Shown piece after piece: positions 1 to 7,921 of a DNA stretch of 44,921 nt. The notes below the pieces were generated by a model. The model was not told the origin of the DNA. It ran no database searches and saw nothing but the letters and a program-made list of their open reading frames with translations. The DNA lies in assembly GCA_902539895.1 (NCBI GenBank), contig CACBMD010000011.1, positions 1 through 44,921 on the forward strand, read 5' to 3'. Position 1 is the first letter of the stretch. Every line of letters starts with the position of its first letter. The stretch is from an uncultured SAR116 cluster alpha proteobacterium. GTDB taxonomy: Bacteria; Pseudomonadota; Alphaproteobacteria; Puniceispirillales; Marisalimonadaceae. The position numbers and the translations under genes are program-made.

Positions 1-1156
1 CGCAATATTAGACGGATCTCAAGCAGTATTAATGGTTCCAACGGAAATTCTTGCAATCCAACATTTTAATACAATTAAAGAGTTACTTATACCACTAAAA
101 ATTGAACCAACTCTTCTATTAGGAGAAAGCAGATCTGTTTATGATAACAAAACTAGATCTAATATAATTAAACAAATAGAAGATGGTGAGATTAAAATTA
201 TAATTGGAACTCACGCATTAATTTCAAAAAAAGTAATTTATAATAACCTATCTTTAGCTGTTATTGACGAGCAGCATAGATTTGGAGTTAAACAAAGAGT
301 TGAAATAACAGAAAAAGGTAATAACGTTAATGTACTAGTTATGACAGCAACGCCTATACCTAGATCTCTCGCACTGACTGCTTATGGTGATATGGATATT
401 TCTGTTTTAAGTGAAAAACCGATTGGTAGAAAATTAATTAATACATATGTTTTGTCACAAACTAAAATAGCAGAAGTATTATCTTCTATTGAAAGAGCAA
501 TTAAAGCTGGAGCATTAGTATATTGGGTTTGTCCTCTAATTGAAGATTCTGAGAATTCAGATCTGATTGCTGTTAACGAAAGATATAATTTTTTAAAAAA
601 TAATTTTAAAAACATTAATGTTTCATTAATTCATGGAAAACAAAATCAGATTGAGAGAGAAAAATCAATGAATGAGTTTAAATCTGGTGAAAGTAAAATT
701 TTAGTTGCGACTACGGTAATCGAAGTTGGAGTAGATGTTCCTGAAGCTACTATAATGGTAATTGAATGCGCAGAAAGATTTGGGTTAGCTCAAATACATC
801 AATTAAGAGGAAGAGTCGGAAGAAGTAATAAAGAATCTTCATGCATATTGTTATATAATTCTAATTTAAGCTCAATTGCTCATTCAAGGTTAAAAATCCT
901 AAAGGAAAATGATGATGGATTTAAAATTTCTGAACATGATTTAGAATTACGTGGACCAGGAGAAATTCTTGGAAGCAAACAATCAGGCAATCTTGAATTT
1001 AAGTTTGTAGATTTGCATATTCACAACCATATGATTCCCGTTGCAAGAGACGAAGCGAGGAAAATGCTGGAAAATGAAGATGATAAAGAAAAAATTAATG
1101 TTCTTTTGTCTATTTTCGAAAATAATGACGCTATCAGATTATTAAAAGGTGGTTGA
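1..1156 (+). CDS. recG: ATP-dependent DNA helicase RecG, 3' part
   Basis: This is the C-terminal part of RecG, the superfamily 2 helicase that remodels stalled replication forks and branched recombination intermediates. The reading frame is open from base 2, so the gene begins left of the window; the ATG at 32 is an internal Met in the motif Ia stretch VLMVPTEILA. Visible motifs are the DEQH box (about bases 266-277) followed by RFGVKQR, motif III TATPIPRSLALT, and the C-terminal helicase lobe with TTVIEVGVDVPEA and QLRGRVGRS. The RecG-type tail (ELRGPGEILGSKQSG) separates it from Mfd. The wedge domain and Walker A are outside the window. It converges on the DUF502 gene with a 3-base gap. Confidence 0.95.
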   Translation, partial: AILDGSQAVLMVPTEILAIQHFNTIKELLIPLKIEPTLLLGESRSVYDNKTRSNIIKQIEDGEIKIIIGTHALISKKVIYNNLSLAVIDEQHRFGVKQRVEITEKGNNVNVLVMTATPIPRSLALTAYGDMDISVLSEKPIGRKLINTYVLSQTKIAEVLSSIERAIKAGALVYWVCPLIEDSENSDLIAVNERYNFLKNNFKNINVSLIHGKQNQIEREKSMNEFKSGESKILVATTVIEVGVDVPEATIMVIECAERFGLAQIHQLRGRVGRSNKESSCILLYNSNLSSIAHSRLKILKENDDGFKISEHDLELRGPGEILGSKQSGNLEFKFVDLHIHNHMIPVARDEARKMLENEDDKEKINVLLSIFENNDAIRLLKGG

Positions 1157-1159
1157 TCA

Positions 1160-1804
1160 TTATTTTATTTTATTAGTTTTCATTTTTGGAGTAACTATGC
1201 CTCCTGAAATTACCATTTTTACAGCATCTTCAACTTTCATTTTCATATATATTAAATCTTTCTTGGGGACAAATAAAAGAAATCCACTTGTAGGGTTAGG
1301 AGTGGTAGGTATAAAAACATTTATTAAGGTTTCATCGTTTAAAGTCTGAACTTCTCCTTTTGTTTCTCCTGTAACAAACCCAATAACCCAAATTTTTTTT
1401 CTTGGATATTCAACTAAAACAACCTCTCTAAAACTATCAGAGTTAGTAGACATGACTGTTTCCATAATTTGCTTAATTGCACCGTATATACTTCTAACAA
1501 CAGGCATTTTATCAAGCACTCTTTCACCAGCTTTAAGCAAAGTTCTTCCAATAAATCCAGGAGTTATTGCTCCAATAAAAGTAATAACCACAATACTTAT
1601 AATCAATCCTATTCCAGGTATTTGGTGTGGTAACTGTTTAGTGAAATCCAAACTATCAGGCAATAAACCGGCAACTTGAGAGTCTATAAAAGTAATTATG
1701 ATCCAAGTAACGTAGATTGTTATTAAAATCGGAGATATGACTAAAATGCCCGCAAGAAAATATCTTCTAAATCTTGCAAACAAACCAATTTTTTCTTCAG
1801 ACAA
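1160..1804 (-). CDS. DUF502 family membrane protein
   Basis: This 214-residue protein belongs to the DUF502 family, whose function is unknown. Two hydrophobic segments are visible, about residues 13-35 and 62-85, followed by a soluble region with the family pattern LLKAGERVLDKMPVVRSIYGAIKQ and a later PTTPNPTSGFLLFVPK. The start is a TTG at 1802-1804; it is supported by an AGGAG ribosome-binding site (complement of 1811-1815) six bases upstream and by the absence of a nearer ATG. In many alphaproteobacteria this family sits beside recG, as here. The identification rests on the conserved motifs and the neighbour; the role cannot be read from the sequence. Confidence 0.85.
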   Translation of the reverse strand: MSEEKIGLFARFRRYFLAGILVISPILITIYVTWIIITFIDSQVAGLLPDSLDFTKQLPHQIPGIGLIISIVVITFIGAITPGFIGRTLLKAGERVLDKMPVVRSIYGAIKQIMETVMSTNSDSFREVVLVEYPRKKIWVIGFVTGETKGEVQTLNDETLINVFIPTTPNPTSGFLLFVPKKDLIYMKMKVEDAVKMVISGGIVTPKMKTNKIK

Positions 1805-1878
1805 TTTAAACTCCTGATGGTATATTTATTATAGATTATATAAATAAATACTCAAAACCAATATGAAAAGATTTGAAA
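1805..1878. promoter_or_regulatory. Divergent promoter region, DUF502 / mazG
   Basis: This is the only spacer between the divergent DUF502 and mazG genes. On the minus strand two perfect TATAAT hexamers occur at 1828-1833 and 1835-1840. A TTGAGT at 1850-1855 lies 16 bases from the first, making a plausible sigma-70 promoter with a very short leader into the AGGAG of the DUF502 gene. On the plus strand a TATAAA at 1839-1844 could serve mazG but has no convincing -35 element. AT richness makes such hexamers common, so the call is tentative. Confidence 0.4.
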
Positions 1879-2712
1879 ATGAAAAAATTATCTGATGAAA
1901 AATTAAGTGAGTTAAATAGGCTGGAATCTATTTCAAAAATAAGAAAAGTAATTAAGATATTAAGAGATCCAATTGATGGTTGTCCTTGGGACTTAAAACA
2001 AGATTACAATTCATTAGCTCCCTATTCTATTGAAGAAGCTTACGAACTTGTAGATGCCATAGAAAACAATGATATCGAAGAGATAAAAAAAGAGTTAGGA
2101 GATTTATTATTACAAGTTATTTTAATTTCACAAGTGGCTGATGATAAAGGAGATTTTGATTTCGATGATGTAGCGAATGAGATATCTAAAAAAATAATTA
2201 GAAGACATCCACAAATATTTGATAAAAATTACAATGAAAATGATCTTCCTCATGAATCATGGGAAAAAATCAAAAAATTAGAAAAAAATAAAATTTCAAA
2301 TACCAAAAACACATTAGACCAAGTTGAAAAAAATATTCCAACTTTACTAAGATCTCTTAAAATACAAAAAAAAGCTGCATCATTGAATTTTGACTGGGAA
2401 AATGAAACTCAAGTTATGAATAAAATTGATGAAGAAATTCATGAATTGAAAGATGCACTCAAGGTGAATAACAAAAAAATGATTGAAGAAGAATTAGGAG
2501 ATTTATTTTTTACTATTATTAATTTATCACGACGTTTAAATTTAGATCCAGAGCAAACCATAAGAAAAGCAAATAAAAAATTTACTATCAGATTTAATGA
2601 AATGGAAAACTTTATTGAAGACAACAAACTAAAATGGCATAATTTAAAGAAACATGATTTTAAAAATCTTTGGAATAAAGTAAAAAATAATCAAAGAGGA
2701 ATAAATGAATAA
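1879..2712 (+). CDS. mazG: Nucleoside triphosphate pyrophosphohydrolase MazG
   Basis: MazG hydrolyses (d)NTPs to the monophosphate and pyrophosphate and is regarded as a housecleaning enzyme. The N-terminal half carries the family signature DPIDGCPWDLKQ followed by EEAYELVDAI and the metal-binding EIKKELGDLLLQV pattern; a second helical repeat (DEEIHELKDAL, EEELGDLFFTIINLSRRL) follows, as in the usual two-domain form of about 260-280 residues. I place the start at the ATG at 1879; an in-frame TTG at 1873 adds two residues and has no better ribosome-binding site. Its end overlaps the SDR gene by 8 bases, so the two are probably co-translated. In relatives mazG follows hflX; here a phosphatase and an SDR lie between them. 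Confidence 0.93.
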   Translation: MKKLSDEKLSELNRLESISKIRKVIKILRDPIDGCPWDLKQDYNSLAPYSIEEAYELVDAIENNDIEEIKKELGDLLLQVILISQVADDKGDFDFDDVANEISKKIIRRHPQIFDKNYNENDLPHESWEKIKKLEKNKISNTKNTLDQVEKNIPTLLRSLKIQKKAASLNFDWENETQVMNKIDEEIHELKDALKVNNKKMIEEELGDLFFTIINLSRRLNLDPEQTIRKANKKFTIRFNEMENFIEDNKLKWHNLKKHDFKNLWNKVKNNQRGINE

Positions 2713-3469
2713 TAACATACCTAAAACTATTCTTATTACTGGTGCCACTTCAGGCTTTGGTAAAGCAACGGCAAAGCTATTTAACGAAAAAGGCTGGCAA
2801 ACAATAATTACAGGTCGAAGAGCTGATCGTTTAGAGGAACTTGCAAAGGAATTAGGTGAGAAATCATTACCACTTGCTTTTGATATAAGTGACAGGCGTG
2901 CAGTTAAATCAGCCATACAAAATATATCACCAAATTTTAATAATATAAGTGTATTATGTAATAATGCAGGCTTAGCACTTGGATTAGAAGGCGCTGATAA
3001 TGCCAACCTTGATGACTGGGATCAAATGATTGATACTAATGTAAAAGGCTTAGTATATGCAACTCGAGCTATATTACCATTGATGGTTGAAAACAGAGAA
3101 GGTCATATAATTAATCTAGGATCAGTCGCTGGCTCATATCCTTATCCTGGAGGAAATGTTTATGGAGGAACTAAAGCGTTCGTAAGTCAATTTTCTTTAA
3201 ATTTAAGAGCTGATTTAGTAGGCAAAGGGATTAATGTAACATCAGTAGAGCCGGGTTTAGCAGAAACAGAATTTTCTATTGTTAGGTTTAAAGGTGATAA
3301 AGAAAAGGCATCTCAAGTTTATCAAAATACAAGATCAATAAAAGCAGAAGATGTTGCAGAAACAATTTATTGGGTGGCAACAAGACCTAAAAATATAAAT
3401 ATTAATAAAATTGAAATTATGGCTGGTGACCAAGCTTTTAACCCTTTTAATATTGTAAAAAATGGCTAA
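2705..3469 (+). CDS. Short-chain dehydrogenase, YdfG-like
   Basis: This 254-residue classical SDR has the nucleotide-binding TGATSGFG (residues 12-19), NNAG (86-89), catalytic Ser140, and the YGGTK active site (Tyr153, Lys157). GRRADRLEEL after the second strand suggests NADP preference. The overall pattern resembles YdfG-type enzymes, NADP-dependent dehydrogenases of 3-hydroxy acids and serine, but the natural substrate cannot be fixed from sequence. It starts inside the end of mazG, with AGAGGA just upstream, and its stop codon overlaps that of the convergent phosphatase gene. Confidence 0.88.
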   Translation: MNNNIPKTILITGATSGFGKATAKLFNEKGWQTIITGRRADRLEELAKELGEKSLPLAFDISDRRAVKSAIQNISPNFNNISVLCNNAGLALGLEGADNANLDDWDQMIDTNVKGLVYATRAILPLMVENREGHIINLGSVAGSYPYPGGNVYGGTKAFVSQFSLNLRADLVGKGINVTSVEPGLAETEFSIVRFKGDKEKASQVYQNTRSIKAEDVAETIYWVATRPKNININKIEIMAGDQAFNPFNIVKNG

Positions 3470-4341
3470 TTTTCATATTTCCTGTAAGGATTATCAAATG
3501 GAATGATCAAATCTCTAATATAATTCCAAGTTTGAACATTACTTGTAGCTAGTATTGATCCTTTAGATTTTATATTAAATTCACTTTTATTATTTGCCAT
3601 ATAAACACAACCGCCAGCTTCTTTTGTTATCAAGTCCATAGGAGCATGGTCCCAAGGAGTAACTCTTCCGTGAAAAATAAATTGAATTTCGTTTTTGACC
3701 AACATAATTGTTTCGATGCCTGCACTACCAATAAATAATCTGTCTGTGCTAGTTTTTAAATTATGGAGAATAGATTCTCTGTAATTTTCAGGTATCCCCT
3801 TAGTTCCGCCAGATCCTATTATTTTCAAAATGTTAGATTGCTTTATTGAAAGCCTGGTTGATATTTTGATATTTGTATCAACTAAAAAAGCACCATAGTT
3901 TTTAAACGCATATACAAATATATTTTTTAGAGGGTAATAAATAAATGTAGCTATAGGAAGCATATTATTTACTAGTGAAATCATTGAACAAAAATTTTCT
4001 TTCCCATTAATATAATTTTTTGTTCCGTCTATTGGATCGACAACCCACAATAGAGGTTTATCCAAATATTTATCATATTGTTTATCTAAAAAAGCGGTTT
4101 CTTCACCTAATATGTCATTAACATCTAAAAATCCTTTTAACTGCTTTGAGATAATTTCTTCACTTTTTTTATCTGCAATACTTACAAAATCATCATTTGA
4201 TGTTTTTGTACTTATATCTTCAGATTTTAAATTTTTATGATAGCGCAAAATAATTTTTTTATTAACGTTAATTAATAAACTCATTATATATTCTACAATC
4301 TCATTCCTTGTTGTATTATTTTGAATTAAAATATCATTCAT
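3466..4341 (-). CDS. Inositol monophosphatase family protein
   Basis: This 291-residue protein is a Mg-dependent, Li-sensitive-type phosphatase of the IMPase/CysQ/HisN superfamily. The metal-binding motifs are GEE (79-81), DPIDGT (102-107), and WD (230-231) leading into LITKEAGG. The substrate is uncertain: inositol phosphate, PAP(S) and histidinol phosphate enzymes share these motifs, and the DPIDGTKNYI variant is not diagnostic. It lies 5 bases downstream of hflX on the same strand and is probably the last gene of the ntr-trkA-dat-hflX operon. It overlaps the convergent SDR gene by 4 bases (CTAA carries both stop codons). Confidence 0.88.
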   Translation of the reverse strand: MNDILIQNNTTRNEIVEYIMSLLINVNKKIILRYHKNLKSEDISTKTSNDDFVSIADKKSEEIISKQLKGFLDVNDILGEETAFLDKQYDKYLDKPLLWVVDPIDGTKNYINGKENFCSMISLVNNMLPIATFIYYPLKNIFVYAFKNYGAFLVDTNIKISTRLSIKQSNILKIIGSGGTKGIPENYRESILHNLKTSTDRLFIGSAGIETIMLVKNEIQFIFHGRVTPWDHAPMDLITKEAGGCVYMANNKSEFNIKSKGSILATSNVQTWNYIRDLIIPFDNPYRKYEN

Positions 4342-4346
4342 AATTA

Positions 4347-5657
4347 TCAGATAGTATACAACTCAATTTCAGGAAAATGTGATATGAATGAATTTAATTT
4401 ATCATTAGATATTTTAGCCTTAACTTTGTTGCCTACAAAATCTATATCACAAAAGGTTTCATTATATACATATGAGTTTTTATGCAACCAAGAAGAAATT
4501 TTATATGAATCAATAGGTATATGAAAAAGTACCTTCGTAAATTTTTTTTCAGCCAAATTTTCAATGTAATTTTTTAAATCTTTCATGCCCTTGGACGTTA
4601 AAGCAGAAGTTTTAACTGAATTTTTCTTAAACTTAATTTTTATATTAGACAAATCTGAATTCAAATCGCATTTATTAAAAACATTAATTATTTTCTTTTC
4701 TAATTCTTTTTCAGTGAAACCAATAGAAATCAATGTATCAAACACTAATTTTGCCTGATTTTCTATATTAGGATTTGATAAATCATGAACTAACAATAAA
4801 TAATCAGAAGAAAAAAGTTCTTCTAAAGAAGATTTAAATGAGTCAATTAACTCAGTTGGTAATGCTGATATAAAGCCTACAGTGTCTGAAATTATAATCT
4901 TTTTACTATCAGACATTTTCATAGAACCCATTTTTGTATCTAAAGTTGCAAACACCATATCTTTAACTAATATGTTGGAAGATGTAAGACAATTAAAAAT
5001 AGTTGACTTCCCACTATTGGTATAACCAACCAAAGAAAAAATTAAAGAAGAAATATTTTTTCTAAGTTTTCTTTGGACACCTCTAGTTTGTATTACCTTT
5101 GTAAGTGATTTTTTTAATTGTTTTATTTTTGAATTAATCATCCTTTTATCTAGTTCTATCTGACTTTCACCAGGACCACCTACTTTGCTTAAACCACCTC
5201 TTTGCCTTTCAAGATGTGTCCAAGATCTTACAAGTCTTGTTTTTTCAAAGCTTAAATTAGCTAATTCTACTTGAAGTTTACCCTCTTTGGTTTTTGCTCT
5301 TAGACCAAAAATTTCTATAATAAGTTGTGTTCTATCAATTATTTTTTTTTGTAAAATTTTTTCCAAATTTCTTTGTTGTATAGGTGATAAAGAACAATCA
5401 AAAATTATTAAATCAACAAGACTTAAGTCAAAATTATTTTTAATTTCATTAGCAACTGTATTATTAATTAACAATGAAGATTTTGGAACACTAATATTGA
5501 TTATTTTTTCAAAAACAATATGTGCATCTAACGCTTGCACGAGACTTCTTGTTTCAGAGGAACGTGAAATAAAGTTTTTTTGGTTAAAAATATCGTTTTG
5601 AGAAAATTTATTATACTTAAAAATTGGAAGAATTAAAAATGTATTATAATTTATCAT
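4347..5657 (-). CDS. hflX: GTPase HflX
   Basis: HflX is a ribosome-associated GTPase that splits stalled 70S ribosomes. The N-terminal HflX domain and glycine-rich linker (GGLSKVGGPGESQIELDKR, about residues 154-172) precede a G domain with G1 GYTNSGKS (211-218), G3 DTVG (258-261) and G4 NKCD (328-331). At 436 residues the length is normal. The start ATG overlaps the stop of the aminotransferase gene by one base (TAATG), which suggests translational coupling. In many alphaproteobacteria hfq lies immediately upstream of hflX; here there is no room for it. A run of nine A residues falls in the coding strand near residue 104. Confidence 0.95.
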   Translation of the reverse strand: MINYNTFLILPIFKYNKFSQNDIFNQKNFISRSSETRSLVQALDAHIVFEKIINISVPKSSLLINNTVANEIKNNFDLSLVDLIIFDCSLSPIQQRNLEKILQKKIIDRTQLIIEIFGLRAKTKEGKLQVELANLSFEKTRLVRSWTHLERQRGGLSKVGGPGESQIELDKRMINSKIKQLKKSLTKVIQTRGVQRKLRKNISSLIFSLVGYTNSGKSTIFNCLTSSNILVKDMVFATLDTKMGSMKMSDSKKIIISDTVGFISALPTELIDSFKSSLEELFSSDYLLLVHDLSNPNIENQAKLVFDTLISIGFTEKELEKKIINVFNKCDLNSDLSNIKIKFKKNSVKTSALTSKGMKDLKNYIENLAEKKFTKVLFHIPIDSYKISSWLHKNSYVYNETFCDIDFVGNKVKAKISNDKLNSFISHFPEIELYTI

Positions 5658-6514
5658 TAAATATTACTAATTTGAAAATTCTTTAGATATAAATCTCTTA
5701 ATTCAATTGATGTTTTGCCAATCACACCATTATTGATTTTAATATTGTCAATTTCAACAATTGGTGTAACAAATGAAGAAGCACTAGTTAAAAACACTTC
5801 CTTAGACATAAGCATTTCATCTTTTGTAAATTTTTTTTCTAATATTTTGAAACTATTATTTTTTGTAAATTGGGAGATAGTCTTCCTGGTAATACCAGAT
5901 AAAATTTTTCCATCAATTTCACGAGTTAAAATTTCGTTTTTATTATTTATAATCCAAATATTTGAACTTGATCCTTCAGTTACATAACCTTCATGATCAA
6001 TAAAAATTCCTTCATAAGCATTTTTTTCGTTAGCATAGGTTTTAGCCAAAACATTTGGTAATAGCTGAGTTGTTTTTATATCTGGCCTTGACCACCTGTT
6101 ATCAAATACAGTAATAGCTTTTACACCTTTGATTTCGTCATATATATTATTTTTCTTTTTTGAAACAATCATAGTTAATATAGGTTTAGAAACGAGTTTG
6201 AAATAACTATGATTTCTATCAGCAATTCCTCTTGAAACCTGGATATAAATACTTCCAAAATTAACTCTATTTAATTTAAATAGATTTTTTATAATAATTT
6301 TAAGTTGTTGTTCTGATAATTGAAATTTAATATTGATTAATTTTAGGGAGTTGAACAATCTATTTATATGACCATTATAGTCATAGAAAACGCCGTTATT
6401 ATAAAATATTACTTCATAAACTGCGTCACCAAAATGATAACCTCTATCATTTATATGAATTCTAGCGTCTTGAATGTTACAATAAACTCCATCTACATAA
6501 GATATATTTGCCAT
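5657..6514 (-). CDS. dat: D-amino acid aminotransferase (class IV PLP enzyme)
   Basis: This 285-residue fold-type IV aminotransferase most likely interconverts D-alanine and D-glutamate, precursors of peptidoglycan. The PLP lysine is Lys147 in RPDIKTTQLLPN, a signature of the D-alanine transaminase branch, and Glu180 in VTEGSSSN is the conserved cofactor-contact acid. LSGITRK follows, as expected. Branched-chain aminotransferases and aminodeoxychorismate lyase share the fold but differ at the DIK motif. It is coupled to trkA upstream and hflX downstream by TAATG junctions. The position after trkA matches the rhizobial trkA-dat order. Confidence 0.88.
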   Translation of the reverse strand: MANISYVDGVYCNIQDARIHINDRGYHFGDAVYEVIFYNNGVFYDYNGHINRLFNSLKLINIKFQLSEQQLKIIIKNLFKLNRVNFGSIYIQVSRGIADRNHSYFKLVSKPILTMIVSKKKNNIYDEIKGVKAITVFDNRWSRPDIKTTQLLPNVLAKTYANEKNAYEGIFIDHEGYVTEGSSSNIWIINNKNEILTREIDGKILSGITRKTISQFTKNNSFKILEKKFTKDEMLMSKEVFLTSASSFVTPIVEIDNIKINNGVIGKTSIELRDLYLKNFQISNI

Positions 6515-7899
6515 TAAAAAAAATCCAAATTAACTGAAAGTAGTTCTTCTACTTTTTTCATTGATTTAACTGGAACAAACATAACTACTATATCACCTGC
6601 ATTAATAATTGTGTCTCCTCTTGGCGAAACAATACTTTCATCATCCTTTACAATTGCACCTAGAGATACATCATTTGGTAATTTTATATCTTTAAGGGGT
6701 TTTCCAATTATTGATGATGATTTTAGAGCCTCAAAAGAAATAACTTCACCAAATTCTTCAATTATAGAATGAACATGTTCTATTTGACCACTCCTAACTT
6801 CTTGTAAAATTGAAGAAGCAGTTAAATTTGGTGGGCTGACCACACCTTCTAGGTCCAATGAATTAAATAGAGGTATAAATACAGGTAAATTTATTAAAGC
6901 TACAGTATGTGATGCTCCAGATCTTTTAGACAATAATGAAGAAAGAATATTAACTTCGTCATTGTTCGTTGCTGCAATATAAGTTTCACCCTGACCTAAT
7001 CTTGCTTCCAAAATTATTTCTGGATCTAGGGAATCTCCAGATATTATTGTTGCATACTCTAACATTTCCGCAGCATGTCTCGCCTTATCTTTGTTAATTT
7101 CTAGAATTGTAAGATTGGTTTCAGGAGATAATTTATGTATTTCTTCTGCAACCCTAATCCCAATTGCACCAGCTCCTGAAATAGTAACTTTCTCGGCAGT
7201 TGTTTCAATATGACCAAATGCACTTAAGGTCCTATTAATTTGATTAGTAGGACAAGCCAAGTAAACTCTGTCTCCAGCTAAAATTATATCATCTCCACCT
7301 CTTGGGACAATTAATTTTGTTCCTCTGATTATTGCCATTACAGTAACACTTAAATCTGGAAATAAGTCAATTAAATTTCTCAATGGCGTGTCGAGTATTG
7401 GGCAATCTACCTTACAAGATACACCCAACATAGTAACAAGAGACCTAGCAAACTCAGCGACATCAAAAGCTCCAGGGGTTCTCCATTGATTAACAATCGC
7501 ATTTGCAACCTCATCCTCTGGTGATATTATTCTGTTAACACCTACATCCTTTAATAAATAATTTGAATATTTAGGATCAAGATATTCTTTTGATCTTATT
7601 CGTATTATCATTGTAGGAGTACCAAAAATTGATTTTGCTACATGACATGCTGCAATGTTAATCTCGTCAGATTGAGTTACGGCTATAATAAGGTCTGTAT
7701 CAACAATACCTGCATCTTCGAGTACATTTGGATAAGAAGCTAAACCTAACACTCCTTGAACATCATATAACTCTGTAATACGCTGAATAGCTTCAGAGTT
7801 TGAATCAATGACAGTAATATCAAAGCCTTCATTGGATAAATGCTCAGTAATAGAAGTACCAACTCTTCCAGCACCACAAATTATAACTTTTTGTTTCAT
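6514..7899 (-). CDS. trkA: Trk potassium uptake regulatory protein TrkA
   Basis: TrkA is the cytoplasmic NAD(H)-binding subunit that gates the TrkH/TrkG potassium channel. Two RCK repeats are visible: the first Rossmann motif GAGRVG lies at residues 9-14 and the second, GAGAIG, near residue 240, each followed by an RCK_C-type region (for example IIRGTKLIVPRGGDDII and VKDDESIVSPRGDTII). The 461-residue length is normal. A weak GGAAA lies before the ATG. TrkH is not encoded in the window. Linkage to ntrX is conserved in alphaproteobacteria. Confidence 0.95.
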   Translation of the reverse strand: MKQKVIICGAGRVGTSITEHLSNEGFDITVIDSNSEAIQRITELYDVQGVLGLASYPNVLEDAGIVDTDLIIAVTQSDEINIAACHVAKSIFGTPTMIIRIRSKEYLDPKYSNYLLKDVGVNRIISPEDEVANAIVNQWRTPGAFDVAEFARSLVTMLGVSCKVDCPILDTPLRNLIDLFPDLSVTVMAIIRGTKLIVPRGGDDIILAGDRVYLACPTNQINRTLSAFGHIETTAEKVTISGAGAIGIRVAEEIHKLSPETNLTILEINKDKARHAAEMLEYATIISGDSLDPEIILEARLGQGETYIAATNNDEVNILSSLLSKRSGASHTVALINLPVFIPLFNSLDLEGVVSPPNLTASSILQEVRSGQIEHVHSIIEEFGEVISFEALKSSSIIGKPLKDIKLPNDVSLGAIVKDDESIVSPRGDTIINAGDIVVMFVPVKSMKKVEELLSVNLDFF

Positions 7900-7921
7900 A
7901 AAATTTCCAAATTAATTTAAT

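Noticed and set aside
382-615. Reverse-strand open frame inside recG
   Set aside because: It lies wholly within the recG frame, has no family motif or ribosome-binding site, and is a shadow of a conserved gene. The same applies to all other antisense frames inside named genes.
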